64,000 nt of DNA from Pezizomycotina sp. ARF18 (taxonomy: Eukaryota > Ascomycota). The stretch covers positions 1-64,000 of the forward strand of contig AZLU01000191.1 in NCBI GenBank assembly GCA_002224055.1. Direction: 5' to 3'. Shown here in pieces: positions 29,326 to 41,432 of the stretch. Under the pieces are notes generated by a model that was given only the letters and a program-made list of their open reading frames with translations, had not been told where the DNA came from and made no database searches. The position numbers and the translations under genes were made by a program. How positions within the stretch are numbered: position 1 is the stretch's first letter; every line of letters begins with the position of its first letter.

Positions 29326-30329
29326 TACAATAAACCATACCGCGAATGATTCATTCATAAACATTTTGACTCACCTCTCTTTCCCCGACCCTTTTATGTT
29401 TCATAGAGATCTTACCGTCATCGGTCCGAAGGTTTGGTCTCACAACCGCCCCTCTACCCTTCCAACGTCGAGAACATCAGGGAATCGCCTAGTCTTCCGA
29501 TACACTCTACATAAGGTACGGCTGCTTCATCTTTCCTTCTCTTTATTCCTTTCTCGCTATTCCTTTCTCTTCTCGATATATACGAGCTCTATTATCTACT
29601 CCTAAAAAAGAAAATATATAAATTCTTCGTCACTAGCTGTTATCTCTCTGCTATCGAGGAAGCCTCAGAAGGTTATTCTTAGGAATTTTGTCTTATCACC
29701 GTGCGATCACTTTTTCTAGAGTTGCTTTGGAGAAAAGGGTTTCAATATTCATCGCTGCTATTATTACATTGAAGTTATTATTTATACTTACTCCCACCAA
29801 ATACTCCGTTAAAGGGACCCCTTTTGCCATGCTTTTTTCTTCGATCTTGCTTTTCCTTCCCTTCATAAAAAAAAGTTGCTTGTCCTTACTCTGCCGCTAT
29901 TTTATCTTTCGCTTACCTTCCCTTCCTCTTTTCTTGTTCCCCTTTCACATCCATCCGTCTCCTCTCTAGCCTATACATCTATCCCTTAAAAATAGCACAC
30001 CTCGACTTATCAACTAGCGGCCGAAGCTCCAACAGGAACTGGGACTGACTGCCGCTGAGTTCACGTTCTCCAAAAAGATAAGGCCCTTGAAGTAACAGAA
30101 GATCGCCTACCGTTCGTCTCTTTATCTTTCCTCGGTAGTACTTGTCGAGCTTTTTTTTTTTCTCATTTTACTCACATCACTTTTTCTCCTTAGGTGTTTG
30201 GGGCAATCGTATTAGTTTTTTCTCCTGTCAATTGGCCTGTCTCAACGGATCGCAGCGAAAAGCTTCTGATACCATTCGGTTCGTGTACGGCTTCCAGAGC
30301 CTGTCGGATTCCTTCTCCTTGAGTGGTTG

Positions 30330-31499
30330 CATCCTTCCGGTCCGGTTTATAAGGTACCAAACTCGAGCATTACCGCAAACGAAACATTATGTAATCCTCC
30401 CTGGCAGTATCAGCAGAGTGCGGGAACCAGTATTGCTCATCAACGAGCACTTATACACAACGCGGCGATTATTGAAGACGCTAGGAAGCAACTTTGAGAG
30501 CCCCAGCACCTCCAAAACCCGGACGCTAGATGTCTAGTCACTCAGAAGCCGTGCGCATAGGTTTTACAGACGAAGCATTTCCGCTGGAAGATTATCCAGA
30601 CTTCAGGGACGGGACGTTCTGCAATTTATCAAACGAAAACTTATTTACGAAAGAACTCTTCCTGTTCAAGACTGGAAAAGCTTCCCCCTTTTCGGTGCTC
30701 CTTCCGGCATTCAGTCTTGCATCGAGACTCATTCTGGAGAAGCCCGAAGCGTATGCAGTGTTCATCAACCGGGATCCCCTGAGGACGAGAACGGTTTCTG
30801 CAACCTTCCACCGGACTACGACGACCAACGTCCGAGAGGAGTTGATTACCATTATCCGTCGGCACCTTCCGCTGATAGATCTAGACCCGATATAAGTGCT
30901 AAGGGCGAAGAATACGGATACACAATTTTACTTCCAAAAGAACCAAGAGATACCATAGCAATAGATACGAACTATTGCGGCTGATTCGTTTGCCAACCAC
31001 CCGTATAAGCGATTCTCAAAGAGTATCGGCTCTTTTCGGGATCGCAACTCTCATATGCCATGAGATGGCGCACGTACTTGAGTTCAGGACCACTCGGCAT
31101 CGCACCTCCGACCGGATGGTGAGCCGTTACGACGCCGCTAGGTTCCACTGGTGCAGAAGCTGGACATGCGTGGGAACTTCATGTATTTGGTGGAAAATTA
31201 GATTATTGTTGTGAGCGCGCTTGCGATCTGATGACGTTAAGGGGGTTAGTCGTGCAGTCCGGTTGGTGGAATCTTCATTATAGATCTATGGAACCGAGTT
31301 GGATAAAAAAACGTTCAGGGAAGAATTTTGGGGGGTCGTTCCACGTCACCTGGTCTGTTTTACAGAGGGTACCTTGGCTAGGAAGAATGCATGGAACGAG
31401 GAAGCTTGGCAAGGGATCAACTCTGGAAATGAGGACGATGACAATGATGATATCATGGATACGCCAACGAAGAAAAGAAGAGAACTGAAGGCGACGTAG
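30330..31499 (+). CDS. HExxH zincin-like fungal protein
   Basis: This is a probable metal-dependent peptidase-like protein of a fungal paralog family whose function is not established. The key evidence is the helix ALFGIATLICHEMAHVLEF with HEMAH at 31059-31073, followed about 100 bases later by AGHAWELHVFGG (GHAWE at 31162-31176). This pairing of HExxH and downstream G.[AS]WE is what I recall for fungal zincin-like proteins. The C-terminal part, MDKKTFREEFWGVVPRHLV (31299), continues the pattern, and the protein ends in an acidic then basic tail (TPTKKRRELKAT) at 31499. The N-terminus is unclear; IAHQRALIHNAAIIEDARKQ at about 30435 probably belongs to it. Frame breaks occur near 30510, 30780, 30985, 31125 and 31290. 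Secretion is not evident. Confidence 0.68.
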
Positions 31500-32029
31500 T
31501 GGTCAACAGCCTTCCAACGGGCCTTCCAACGCGGCCACATCGGACTTGTGGGCCACGCCGAGTAGTACTAAATTAGCCACCCGAAACTTGATTTCTTTCT
31601 CCTTTAGCGGCGGGGGTTTCAAAGTAGGGAATTTGCTTTGTACCATAGTCACAGAAGTTTTGGATGATTACTTCATAAACAGCATGACAGGTTTGAAGGG
31701 TAAATTATGAGGTAGACACGGTTCGTTCAATTGCTTTAATAATGATACATGCACTCCAGTTTGCTAGTGTTCCGGAGGCTAGAAAGGCCGCGTATGTGTC
31801 AATTCCGCGTTGATAACGGGACTCTGCTACTTTTATATTTCATATATATATGTTTTGTCTGTATTGATTAGCTAAAAGCAAAAAACTACCATGAAAAAAA
31901 AACCCCAACAAGCTTGCCATGACCGAAAAAAAAAAAAAAGTACATCTACTACTGCTCGAATGCTCTTTACTTCCTCCAGATCTCCCCTTCTTTTTCTTAA
32001 CAACCACTACTTCTTCACTAGAATCACCG
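31500..32029. other. convergent spacer
   Basis: About 530 bases of 3' flanks between the zincin-like gene and LNP1. It includes an A run near 31928-31939. Nothing else recognised. Confidence 0.5.
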
Positions 32030-33265
32030 CTCGCTTCCCACCGCCTCTCTCATCTTCAACAGATTCCTCCTCGACGGGGTGGTGCCCCTGCTGCGACTTC
32101 CGCCTTTCTTCTTCGTAGTCCTCTTCGACCTCCTCGTCGACTCAGCGGCTTCAGAATCCACATCCCTTCCGCCACAACCTTCCTATAATATCCTTTACAT
32201 CCGGCTTCCCATTCTCCGCACCGCACCGCCGCATATGAACCTAATATTCGCAACGTCCGTCGTTCCCGCGGAGCGAGGCGTTGACCTGCCTGCAGTTCGA
32301 GCATATGAGCGCGTACCGGCTCTTCGCCGCCATCTCGTCCTCGCCGAGTAAGACGTCGAGAATACGATCGTACCATGCGGTTCTCGCGGCGGTTCCTCCA
32401 CGCCGGCGGTAGGACACCCGCGCCGATGGATGGCACTCCATTTACCCTCAGGCGGCGGCGGCGGCATTGGCATTCCCTGCGGCGGCGGCGGCGGCGGCGG
32501 CATCTCGCTCATCTGGCTCATCTGGCTAATATGAGACTGCGCGGAACCCGGTCGGTCCGGAGACTGCGGTCCCTGCGGTCCTTGAGGTGGCTGCTGTTGC
32601 GGTCCTCCTTTCCTCTGCACGGCTTTACCCTGTTCCTCACCGGGCTGCGCGCCCGTAGCGATCCCCATACCCGCCGATGCGCCGTACCGCTCCAGCAGCG
32701 CTGCGTGGAGTTGTACTTCGTCACCGACTTGAGCTGCTCGATCGTCTCCCTCTGCTGCGCGCGAGCGTCTCGAGGTTCGCTTCGAGGCTGTTCGTGCGCC
32801 AGTCGTAGTACGCCACCAGTAGCTGTCGGACGAGGTATATCCTGCACGAACAAAAAAGTTAAAAAAAAAGTTAGTATTATATTCTGCATACAAGTGAAGG
32901 TAAGTTATAGTTCAAGAAAAATGACGTACACGAACGGCGGCGCAACGAGGCCGGTAATAGACTCGATAGAAGCGTTCTTTATGCCTACCGCCAGCAGCAG
33001 GATAGTTGAGTATATAGCCCATATTAGCACCGTATACAGCGTCCACAGAGCTTTAGTCGGCGGCATCTTCCTCGCAGGCCGTTGAGCTTTTCTCGTGGGC
33101 TTCGATCTGCGTGGCTAGCTGCGACAGCTTCTTTTCGATGGCGTCGGGGGTACCATCTTTCTACAGAAACAAAGAGAAGAAATCGTCAGTTTTTGTTTCT
33201 CTCCAGAGATGTAAACAAAGGTAAACTTGTGAACCAACCCCTCCGAACGGCCACAGCGACACCAT
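32030..33265 (-). CDS. LNP1: Lunapark-family ER junction protein LNP1
   Basis: Lnp1 stabilises three-way junctions of the endoplasmic reticulum. The start at 33265 gives MVSLWPFGG, the characteristic N-terminus, split by an intron (33161-33238) from DGTPDAIEKKLSQLATQIEA. Two membrane spans follow (ALWTLYTVLIWAIYSTILLL near 33040-32985 and an APPFV segment), then an intron (about 32842-32926) and YLVRQLLVAYYDWRTNSLEA with a coiled coil, ARQQRETIEQLKSVTKYNST. A proline/glutamine-rich linker (PPPPPPPQG) leads to the Lunapark zinc ribbon, DRILDVLLGEDE...ALICSNCRQVN (about 32385-32265). The second half of the ribbon is frame-shifted (near 32240), as is the junction near 33035. The stop is uncertain, between 32030 and 32060. 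Confidence 0.92.
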
Positions 33266-33829
33266 TTTTTGTACGACTGCGATCGCAAGTATTATTGTGT
33301 CCTTTTCGGTCGCACTGATCTGCGTTTGTCGTCTGACGGCTTACTTCTTCCGGTTTTGTCGCAAAAATTTATAACGGTCGAACAAAACGATACTTATAAG
33401 ACACGGAACAAGGCAAAAAAGTGAGACAACTGCGAATGAACAACCGAAATAACGAAAAAAGAGCTTAAAGAAAAAGAGAGAGCTGTCTTTTCAGGGATCA
33501 GGGGCAAGCTCGTAGAAGATATTTCGTCATATTTCCATTGCTCTTCGGGTAAAGATTATGCGATGCAATCAAGCAAGCAAGCAAGAGCTGCAAGTCCTTA
33601 TTGCAGAGAGTGTGTTGTATATACGTATGGTGGTTGTTTAAAGGGGTATGGTTTTTATGTCGTTTTGGCGAGGATGACATTGCCGTTATTCAATTCAACT
33701 GACGTGGTCAAAAGATAAAAAGAACGCGACAGAGACGATGGAGTGAATAAGAAGCGTGCTGTAACTATATACTAAGTAGTATTATATTAGGTGTTTTTGA
33801 ACTATATTCACCGCCTAATGATATCTTAT
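33266..33829. other. LNP1 upstream region
   Basis: About 560 bases left of the assembly gap, with GCAAGCAAGCAAGC-type short repeats near 33570. Probable LNP1 promoter; no gene seen. Confidence 0.5.
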
Positions 33830-34169
33830 NNNNNNNNNNNNNNNNNNNNNNNNNNNNNNNNNNNNNNNNNNNNNNNNNNNNNNNNNNNNNNNNNNNNNNN
33901 NNNNNNNNNNNNNNNNNNNNNNNNNNNNNNNNNNNNNNNNNNNNNNNNNNNNNNNNNNNNNNNNNNNNNNNNNNNNNNNNNNNNNNNNNNNNNNNNNNNN
34001 NNNNNNNNNNNNNNNNNNNNNNNNNNNNNNNNNNNNNNNNNNNNNNNNNNNNNNNNNNNNNNNNNNNNNNNNNNNNNNNNNNNNNNNNNNNNNNNNNNNN
34101 NNNNNNNNNNNNNNNNNNNNNNNNNNNNNNNNNNNNNNNNNNNNNNNNNNNNNNNNNNNNNNNNNNNNN
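33830..34169. other. assembly gap (340 N)
   Basis: Run of N from 33830 to 34169. Nothing can be said of its content; scaffolding across it is assumed. Confidence 1.
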
Positions 34170-34315
34170 CCATCAAGCGGCGAATTGAGCTGCGATTTCG
34201 TCAGGCTGGCCCTCAATAGCTATTGCACCAAACGGACTAAGCGGTATAACGCCCTTCGTAAACCAAGAGGAAAAAAAAAAAAAATGAAAAAAAAAAACTG
34301 TATAACCGCCAATTT

Positions 34316-34852
34316 CTATTTCAGGACAATGTTCGCCCCTCTCAGCTCCAGGTACTTGTCCGCCATCCCCGGCCAAATTGTGAATCGCCGCGTAGACCTC
34401 TTTTATTCGCGTATCTCAGCTTTCGTCTCGGGTCCGTGTAGCTCGCCGGAAGGCCCGTGATGTCGCACCAGTGCTCGAGTGCGCCGGGTGGAAGCTCTGC
34501 GCGGCCTCGATGTTCGTATACGTCGGCGCCATCCCACCTCCGCCACCGGCGTTCGCGATGGACAGATTCTTCAGCGCCAGGGCTGCTGTACAGCGGTCGC
34601 TTTCAGCAGAGAAGCAGATACCTGCGCTCCGGGTAGTGGGGTGTTAGCTCCCGTGTTGGTTTCGGTGTTGGCCTGGGAGGCGAGGAGGGACGCGGCCTGC
34701 TGCCGGGATGGCGTCGGCGAGGACGGCTTTGAGGTTTTTATTCCGTCGCGTCGGGGGTTTCCAGTGAGGGTTCTTGAAGGGGCGGTGGAGACCCGCGATG
34801 TCGGCTGCTTCGTGGGGCGAAGGACCGTCGCGCGAGTGAGTGTTCGTGCCAT
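34316..34852 (-). CDS. IES6: INO80 chromatin-remodelling subunit IES6
   Basis: Ies6 binds Arp5 and is required for INO80 nucleosome sliding in the nucleus. The start at 34852 gives MARTLTRATVLRPTKQP. A shifted frame gives the hallmark FKNPHWKPPTRRNKNLKAV (about 34785-34730). A low-complexity linker (SQANTETNTGANTPLPGAQ) and TYTNIEA lead into the YL1-C domain: CDITGLPASYTDPRRKLRYA (about 34465-34405). The protein ends DKYLELRGANIVLK, stop at 34316. Four frame segments are needed, so indels are likely near 34795, 34720, 34500 and 34390. The length of about 175 residues fits the family. The start lies 0.7 kb from the divergent BRL1 start. Confidence 0.9.
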
Positions 34853-35533
34853 GTTTCATTTAATCTTGGATGAGGATGTGTGACAGATCGATGGGAATGC
34901 ATGTGAGAGAAACGTCTGAGTCTTTCGATCTAATAATTACTTGCAGCCAAGCCCCTTGTCGATGGGCTCAATCGGTTGTTTTTGTTGCTTTTGCGATAAA
35001 AAAAGATAAAGAGAGAAAGAACCTCCTATTTTTTTTTTTTTGAGTGGTTGCTCGGCTACGTCAAGCTACTACTGATAAGAAAAAGTAAACGAAAATTCCT
35101 TTCCTCCCTCTTACTTTTTCTTCCAAAGTACCCAATAATTCTTTTTTTTTATTTTATTTTTATTTTTTTATTTCTTCCACCGCCGTCCACCAATCTAACC
35201 GTCTTCCATCTTCTCAATTAGTTGACAACGCATCCACCTCAACTGAACATCCTTCCGCTTGCATAATACCGAAACGATCCTTAAAAAGTCCAAACAGCTC
35301 ACGCTTGCATATCCTCGTCCAGTCCGCTACTCTATCTACATCCTAGTGGGTAGGAAGTTAGTAAATAAAACAGGGCGCTGCTGAAATCTATAATTTGCTG
35401 TTCTTTTCGACGAAAATTTCACTTTTTTTTTCACCTCTAGTTGCTAGCATTCCTCTACCGACGTGGCAAAGCAATATCAATAGCAGACAGAAAATTACAC
35501 GGGCAGTGGGAGCAGATAGAAGGGATAGAAACA
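34853..35533. promoter_or_regulatory. divergent IES6/BRL1 intergenic
   Basis: About 680 bases between outward-facing starts, pyrimidine-rich on the plus strand around 35025-35180. No named regulatory motif recognised. Confidence 0.5.
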
Positions 35534-37254
35534 ATGAACAGAAGTCACGAATCGCCCATGGAATTGAGTGGGACAACCAGCACGGCCCCTCAGATCCAAA
35601 TTCCCCGTTCGCTGCCGTGTCCGGGTTCAACAAATCGGTGCAGAACGAGGTTGGAAGGAAGCGTACGTGTTCTACAAGGCTTTAAAAGCCCTCTTTTCTC
35701 CACATTCCTTCGCTCTTACTCTTTATCTTTTTCTTCTTTTCTTATTTTTTTTTTCTCGTTCCCCCATATTGGTAAACGGAAACAAAACTCTAAAATTTTC
35801 AAATATTCTACTACAGGCCATCTAATTCTCCTCACGTTTCGCCCTCTAAGAACGTGCCAAAGTTCGGAACACCATCGTCAACCCCTTACTTCTTCAACAC
35901 ACCCATTAAGCCCGCAAATCCATCTACCTCAACAGCCGGCAGAATAACAACAACAACTCCTCCTTTCAGACGCCGGCTTTCACTACCCTCGCAAGTTGAA
36001 ACCCAGGAACAGACATTTCGGGCGCTGAGGACTCGCCAGCAGCTCCCGAGTCGGCTCCGGATACACCTGACATGAATACACCCGAAAAAGGAAAGAATTC
36101 GCGTTCGGCATCACCAATCAAGAAGAGACCATCTTCACCGCCGCACTTTTGGTGGTCTGAGTATTGGCAAGAAGAGCAAATCGAGCGGGAAGGAGCTCGT
36201 CGTCGCCAGGAAGGGCAGTAGCAGCCACAGCAGCAGTAACAAGCCGTACAGCGACGCAGCCGCCAAGAGGTTCAAAAGAAGAGGCAGAGAATGGGATCGG
36301 AAGGGGACAATTTTTCGCCGGCGGCCATTCCGACAACGAGAGTGCGGACGAGAAGCACTACGGTGACGGCAAGGCAAGCGTGGCAGGAAAGGAGTCGACC
36401 AGAAGCAGCAACAGCAATCATCGCGATGAACAGCTTTAATAGCATGGACGCCGCATCGTGGGCGGACGCCCACCGCGACGTCCCCTCCGTAATATCGCAG
36501 TACCTGCAACTGGCGTCAACGTTAGCATCGGCTGCCTGGGCCTCTACCTCATCTTCGGCGTCGTGTCCGCCATCCAACGGATATCAACAATGCGTTACGA
36601 AAGCCATCGAGGAGCTAGAACACGAGATCGCCATCTGCCAGAGGGAGTGGATCGCCAACAGTGCGATCCTTCGACGCGCGCACCCGCTTTACAGGAGCAG
36701 TGCCGGGCGTGGAACTCTGCGCTGGTCAGACCGCCGGACTCGTCGGTAGGGCTAGCGTCACGGCGGAAGACGTTCGCGCACATCATCAACAGCTTCGTCG
36801 AGCAGATCAGCTACAAGTCGATGGTCTTCTGCTTCCTCATGTCTCGGCGTTATTTTCGCCTCCAACTTTGCTTTCGGTAAGCTTGATAAAACCTCCCCTC
36901 TCTTCCCAACCATATCAAATCACAAACATTCTTAAATATATAACAGCGCACGCTAAAATTCCTTTTTACCAGGCTTCTTCCGCGCCAAACAAGTCCACCA
37001 CCCGAACCCGTTCCTCGCCGCTGCTGCTTCCCGCCTTAGCAACCACTACAACAACCCGCAGAGCATCGGTGGGGTTCGTCTCAAGGCTACGCTAACGCCG
37101 ACAAGAACCAAACTACGTCGGGTACCGGACACCCTATAAGACGCCATACAGCTTCGACGATATCAACGAGGACATTGACGCCTTCGATCGCGCCATGCAC
37201 GATGAGAAAGAGTCGCCGGTGCCGGAGAAGAAGAGGATGTTACAGTGGCAGTAA
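35534..37254 (+). CDS. BRL1: nuclear-envelope protein BRL1/BRR6
   Basis: Brl1/Brr6 are paired integral proteins of the nuclear envelope that assist nuclear pore complex assembly and membrane homeostasis. The ATG at 35534 gives MNRSHESPMEF, then WDNQHGPSDPNSPFAAVSGF, the typical N-terminus. An intron (35663-35816) leads to KFGTPSSTPYFFNTP and a disordered region. The Brr6-like domain begins DVPSVISQYLQLA (36478), with a membrane span VNVSIGCLGLYLIFGVVSAI, then KAIEELEHEIAICQREWIAN, CDPSTRAPALQEQCRAW and IINSFVEQISYKSMVFCFL (36785-36840). An intron (36877-36972) joins FAFG to FFRAKQ. The C-terminus is TPYSFDDINEDIDAFDRAM, stop at 37254. Conserved cysteines are present across frames. Frame shifts occur near 35570, 36000, 36150, 36515, 36590, 36660 and 37090. 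Confidence 0.92.
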
Positions 37255-38499
37255 AAATAAATAGATCGAGATCGATGAATTCTTTTCATTGGTTTTTTCG
37301 GAGTAAAATTGGGCACATTTTTTTTTCTCTAGTGTGTTTTTTGTCTTGTTAGATAACTTGATGGGCGGTTTTTGGTTTTTTATCGTTTTTTCGATTCAGA
37401 TTGTACCTATTATTCTTGGTTCTTTGTACCTAACTTGGTTCTATCAACAAAAAAGAAAAAAGGCGAATACCCATTATACCCATAGGAAACAAATTCTTCA
37501 CTTTGTATAGCAGTTACTTTCGGTCTTGTCCATAGTAGTTTCAATTTCTTTTCCTTTGTGCATATAGTCTGGCTTTTTTTTGTATATTGTATATTGGAGG
37601 GGATACAAATCCATTAACTCTTCTTCCTTTCGACTAGAACGTGGGAAGAGTGAAAAATAGAAATACAGATTCTATAGATCTATCATCAAACAGTCCGCGT
37701 TGTGTACTTAAGTGCTTGCTTAAATTGAAGATCTGTAAGGATTTCCTCTGAAGCCAGCTGTGAACTTGAGACCATGTTACACGATCGCATCTCTCTGCCA
37801 TTTTTCATGCCTGTAAGACGCTAAAGAAAAACCTATTGGTGGTCCGTGGATGAAAACCAACTCTGTGCTGTGCATTAAAAGATCACCAACGTCCTAGCGC
37901 ATGCCAACCCTCTAAAACGCATCATCTACAAAACCTCCGACGCTATACCTTGAACTAACACCATACACAGTTCACAATCTCGAGAAGAAAAAAACGCCTT
38001 TATTTGTATTGATATATTTAATGTAACAAAGAAAAAAGTTATATATATATACAATAACAAATTTTATATATAAAAGAAGGTGTGTGCATATGAAGTTAGA
38101 AAATGGATATAAAAAGTGTTGATAGCAGGAGAGACAGAAGAAAAAAAGGTAAATATAAAGATAAAAGGCCCTGAGCACTTCATGACCATTTTTCCTTTTG
38201 GCTTTTTCTTCTTTTTCGGACTCCTTGTGTATCCATCTAGTGTAAGATTTCCTAATTACATTGTTTTGCTTCTTTTTTTTGTCGCTCCGGCGTATATTTT
38301 TGAGACGATTTATCTTTACCTTTTCGCTGTTAACTTTTTTTTTGTTATGATTTTTGTCGACATGATGCTATTTATCTCGCTGTATACTCCTCCCTACCTT
38401 TCCCTCCTATAATAATCCAAGCACTTACCGCCATTGGGTATTAAGTATACCTTATATCTCCTGTCCCTAAAACATCCTACTCCTTATATCTCCCATCTA
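37255..38499. other. convergent BRL1/MSY spacer
   Basis: About 1.2 kb of AT-rich 3' flank, with TA repeats near 38041-38071. No gene recognised. Confidence 0.55.
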
Positions 38500-41432
38500 T
38501 TACTGCCTCGGCGGCTGCGGCGGTGGTCCCGAGGGCGGTTGCCTCGGAGGTTGCGAATATATATCCGGCTGCCCTTGCTGCTGCTGCTGCGGCTGACTAG
38601 GGAAATAACCGGCGGGTGCGACGGTGACGCCGTCGACGGGCTAACACCGGCCGCGTACAATCCCGCACCACTGACCTGGGGCGCGTACTGCTGCCTACGC
38701 TAGAGTACGGCGAGTTTGCGCCCCCTTCCGCTCGTCGGCGGCGGCCGGTGGTGCTCTGCCTCCGTAGCAGTCGCGGACTTCTTGACGTCGCTGCGGCGCC
38801 TCTCGTTGTCGTCGAGGGCATCGTCGCGAGGGTCGAAGGAGGTGTTACCTCCGTTCGCGTTGCGAGGGAGTAGTCGATGTTCGGGTCGACCAGCGGCGTT
38901 CCTCCAGGTGTGGGCGCCGTCGTAGTGAACGTCGGCGGGCTTGCAAGGGGTGCTGTTTGCTGTTGTTGCTGTTGCTGCTGCTTATCCAGTGCCGCGGCGT
39001 GCGCGAGCTCAGCGTCGGCTGCCCTCTTGCTCGGAGTCTTCAGGCTTTCTGGGAACTTCAAATCTTTTTAGCGGCTTTTAGCGATCTTCGCGGCTTCCAT
39101 TCGCTCCCCGGGCTTCTCCTGCCGAGATGGCTACGCTGAAGGACGGGTTACCCGCCTTCTCCGAGTCCCGGAATCGCCCGCTCCCGGTCCGTAGATCGGC
39201 ACCTTCCTAAGTGCCGCCACCAGCGCCGTCATGAAACTTGTTCCTGCGCTCGAGCTCTTGGCTTCGTCCGCCAGTTGCCCTTGTGTCTAATTCAATCTTC
39301 AGTTGCAGCTTGTTAAGCGCAAGGTTGCTGATTTCGACGTTGACGTTATCTGAGCGGAAGTCGCGGCTTTCCTTGAGGACAAAAGTTTGGAGCTCATTAC
39401 GGAGGAGGAGGATGTCATCCATTGTGGATCGAAGTGAACCTCCAGCCTGGACGATTCCTGCATGGACTTGGAGCGGGAGATGTTTTCGAACGGTGTCCCG
39501 TTGAGGGACGTTGTTCGGGATCTGGTCGTCTTGTTGTTTGCGACGTTGCGGAATACGGTGTAAAGAAGGGAATATGCTCAAAACATACTCAACGCTACTA
39601 AGGTCAACCCTGTCACCGACATCGAACGATGCTAAAAAATTTTCAGGGAAATCAGTTAGCATCACTTGTATCCTAAAAAAAAAAGAAAAAAAAAAAAAAT
39701 CAAAGTTTTGATTCGGAAAAATCGTGGATGGATTACGAACCTTAACGAAAATGAAAATGCAAGAACCCAAAATTTCCTGCAGTAGCAGCAAAAACGAAGA
39801 AAGGGACAGCAAAGCCGTTCCTGGCGGTTACGACGGTCGACTGGAACGTCTCGTTCAAGAAAGCAACGTAGATGAAGATAACAGCAAGAAGACGATAAAG
39901 CTGAGAAGCTGTCCAAAGCAAGATGGCAGAGTCAATATCACCCATGCTCTTGCTGATGGTTTTCCTCTCCTAGAAAGCTCGACTACGGTTGAAATCATTT
40001 CTTCCAAGAGACGTCGCCGTTTCATCCCTGTCGAGGACCATGAAAGCGAACATAGCGTCCGTCCTTGTGATCGGGACCTAATACCTCGACAAGATCTTCC
40101 TGGTACAGAGAGTCCTTGCCTTCTTCAACGAATGACATCCAGATACGTCTGGCAAGCGCGGCTGATGCCCTACGCTGCATGCATCGATGACGATGAGTAC
40201 GCAGAGTTCGGGTTGAAAGACGTTCTTCCCCGTGATTTCTTGGCCCACGTTACCAAAGGCGGAGGTTAATGTTGTCACCAACGCGGCCGACCTGGTTCAG
40301 GATACGCATGGGAGTGGCAGATCCGCTACGCTTATGTCCGGGGGTGTTGATTCCGGAAGCCAGAGTGGCGTGTAAATGTAGTCCTCGTCCGCAAACTCGG
40401 CACAGTAGGATGGGAACAGAGTCCGAGCAGTCGTAAAGCCTGGCAAGCATCCTCTCTCCTTGTTGTGCCTGATTCTCAAAGCAAACTGCTTCTGGTGGAC
40501 TGGATGAAATCAATTGCACTAGAACGCATTTGCTAGGAACACTAGGGTGCGACCATGTAGCCAAAAGTACTTTGTAGAGTCTCTGTTGCCATTTAGGATC
40601 CTTTGAAGGTTGGAGTCTTTTGATTCCGTTGTTGCGTAGCATCTAGTTGATTTACTGTTAGTATATGAAAGTCATCTTGGTAGATATATATACTGTGGAG
40701 CTATAAAACCAAACAAGAGAATCGACTTACTGGTTTGAAAGAAGCCAGCTTGCAAATGCCCAGCCGACCAATGTCAGAGGAATCTCTAGCGATTGGATGA
40801 CCTTGTAATACTTCCTGGTGCCGCTGCTTACTACGCCGATAAGCGTCTTGAAAACGTATGGAAGGCATTTGGCAACGATTTTCGAAACCCAAAGCGAGCA
40901 CCAAAACAATTTCAACCTGTGAAGAGACAAGAGCGAAGGTGTCAGAGATCAATATCTTATATTGGCAAACCAAGAACAAATTCACTTACCCAAGCAAACA
41001 CCCAGCGCATAGGGACGCCATCGAAATTGGAGTTCTGGCTACCGTTGCATATCACTAGCGTATCGCAATGATTAGTCGCGAGCGGGAGGATATAGATCAG
41101 GTACCGCGTAACGAAGCTGAAGTTTAAAATGGCTTCGTAAAACTGGCCTACTCTGGTGAGTGCATCCTCTCGCCATCCACACCAGACTCTTGGAACCTTT
41201 TGCGAGGTCCCCTTTTAATCGTCTCGTCCACCATTCTTGTTTAAAGCTATCGGTTAATGTGTGTCGGTGCCCTCGCGGTGAAGAGTCGGCCGCATAAGAT
41301 CGGTGCTATTATTTGAATAATCGCCCTCCTTCGTCCGTGCGTTTCGATGGACGTCAGAGGTATGTCCACCACGTGGTCACCGTTCTGCCCACGGCTCCGT
41401 GCCGGCCAAACCGGTATTATTGCTTCCGCCAT
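38500..41432 (-). CDS. MSY1: MscS-type mechanosensitive channel (MSY family)
   Basis: Fungal MSY proteins are MscS-like channels with an EF-hand, found in ER/cortical membranes and linked to calcium control in hypo-osmotic shock. The start is near 41432 (MAEAIIPVWP) and is uncertain. Membrane segments include ILNFSFVTRYLIYILPLAT (about 41140) and VEIVLVLALGFE after an intron at 40917-40989. A second intron is 40643-40730. Conserved text follows: HKRSGSATPMRILNQVGRVG (40345), GNVGQEITGKNVF (40245), ARRIWMSFVEEG (40150), the pore region VAFLNETFQSTVVTARNG (39870), FDVGDRVDLSSVE (39630) and the beta domain VQAGGSLRSTMDDILLLRNE. The C-terminus is Q/P-rich (SQPQQQQQGQPDIYSQPPRQ) and stops at 38500. 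Frame breaks are frequent, as elsewhere. I cannot tell MSY1 from MSY2. Confidence 0.92.

Larger units (their letters stand above)
27519..30329. other. gene-poor spacer with foldback repeats
   Basis: About 2.8 kb without a supportable gene. It contains two hairpin-forming elements that share a core (listed separately) and otherwise AT- and pyrimidine-rich DNA. The right part (29.5-30.3 kb) is probably upstream sequence of the zincin-like gene. Confidence 0.5.

Noticed and set aside
34170-34270. Minus-strand text GVIPLSPFGAIAIEGQPDE beside the N gap
   Set aside because: Short, bounded by the gap and by an A/T run; IES6 already ends properly at 34316, so no gene can be supported.
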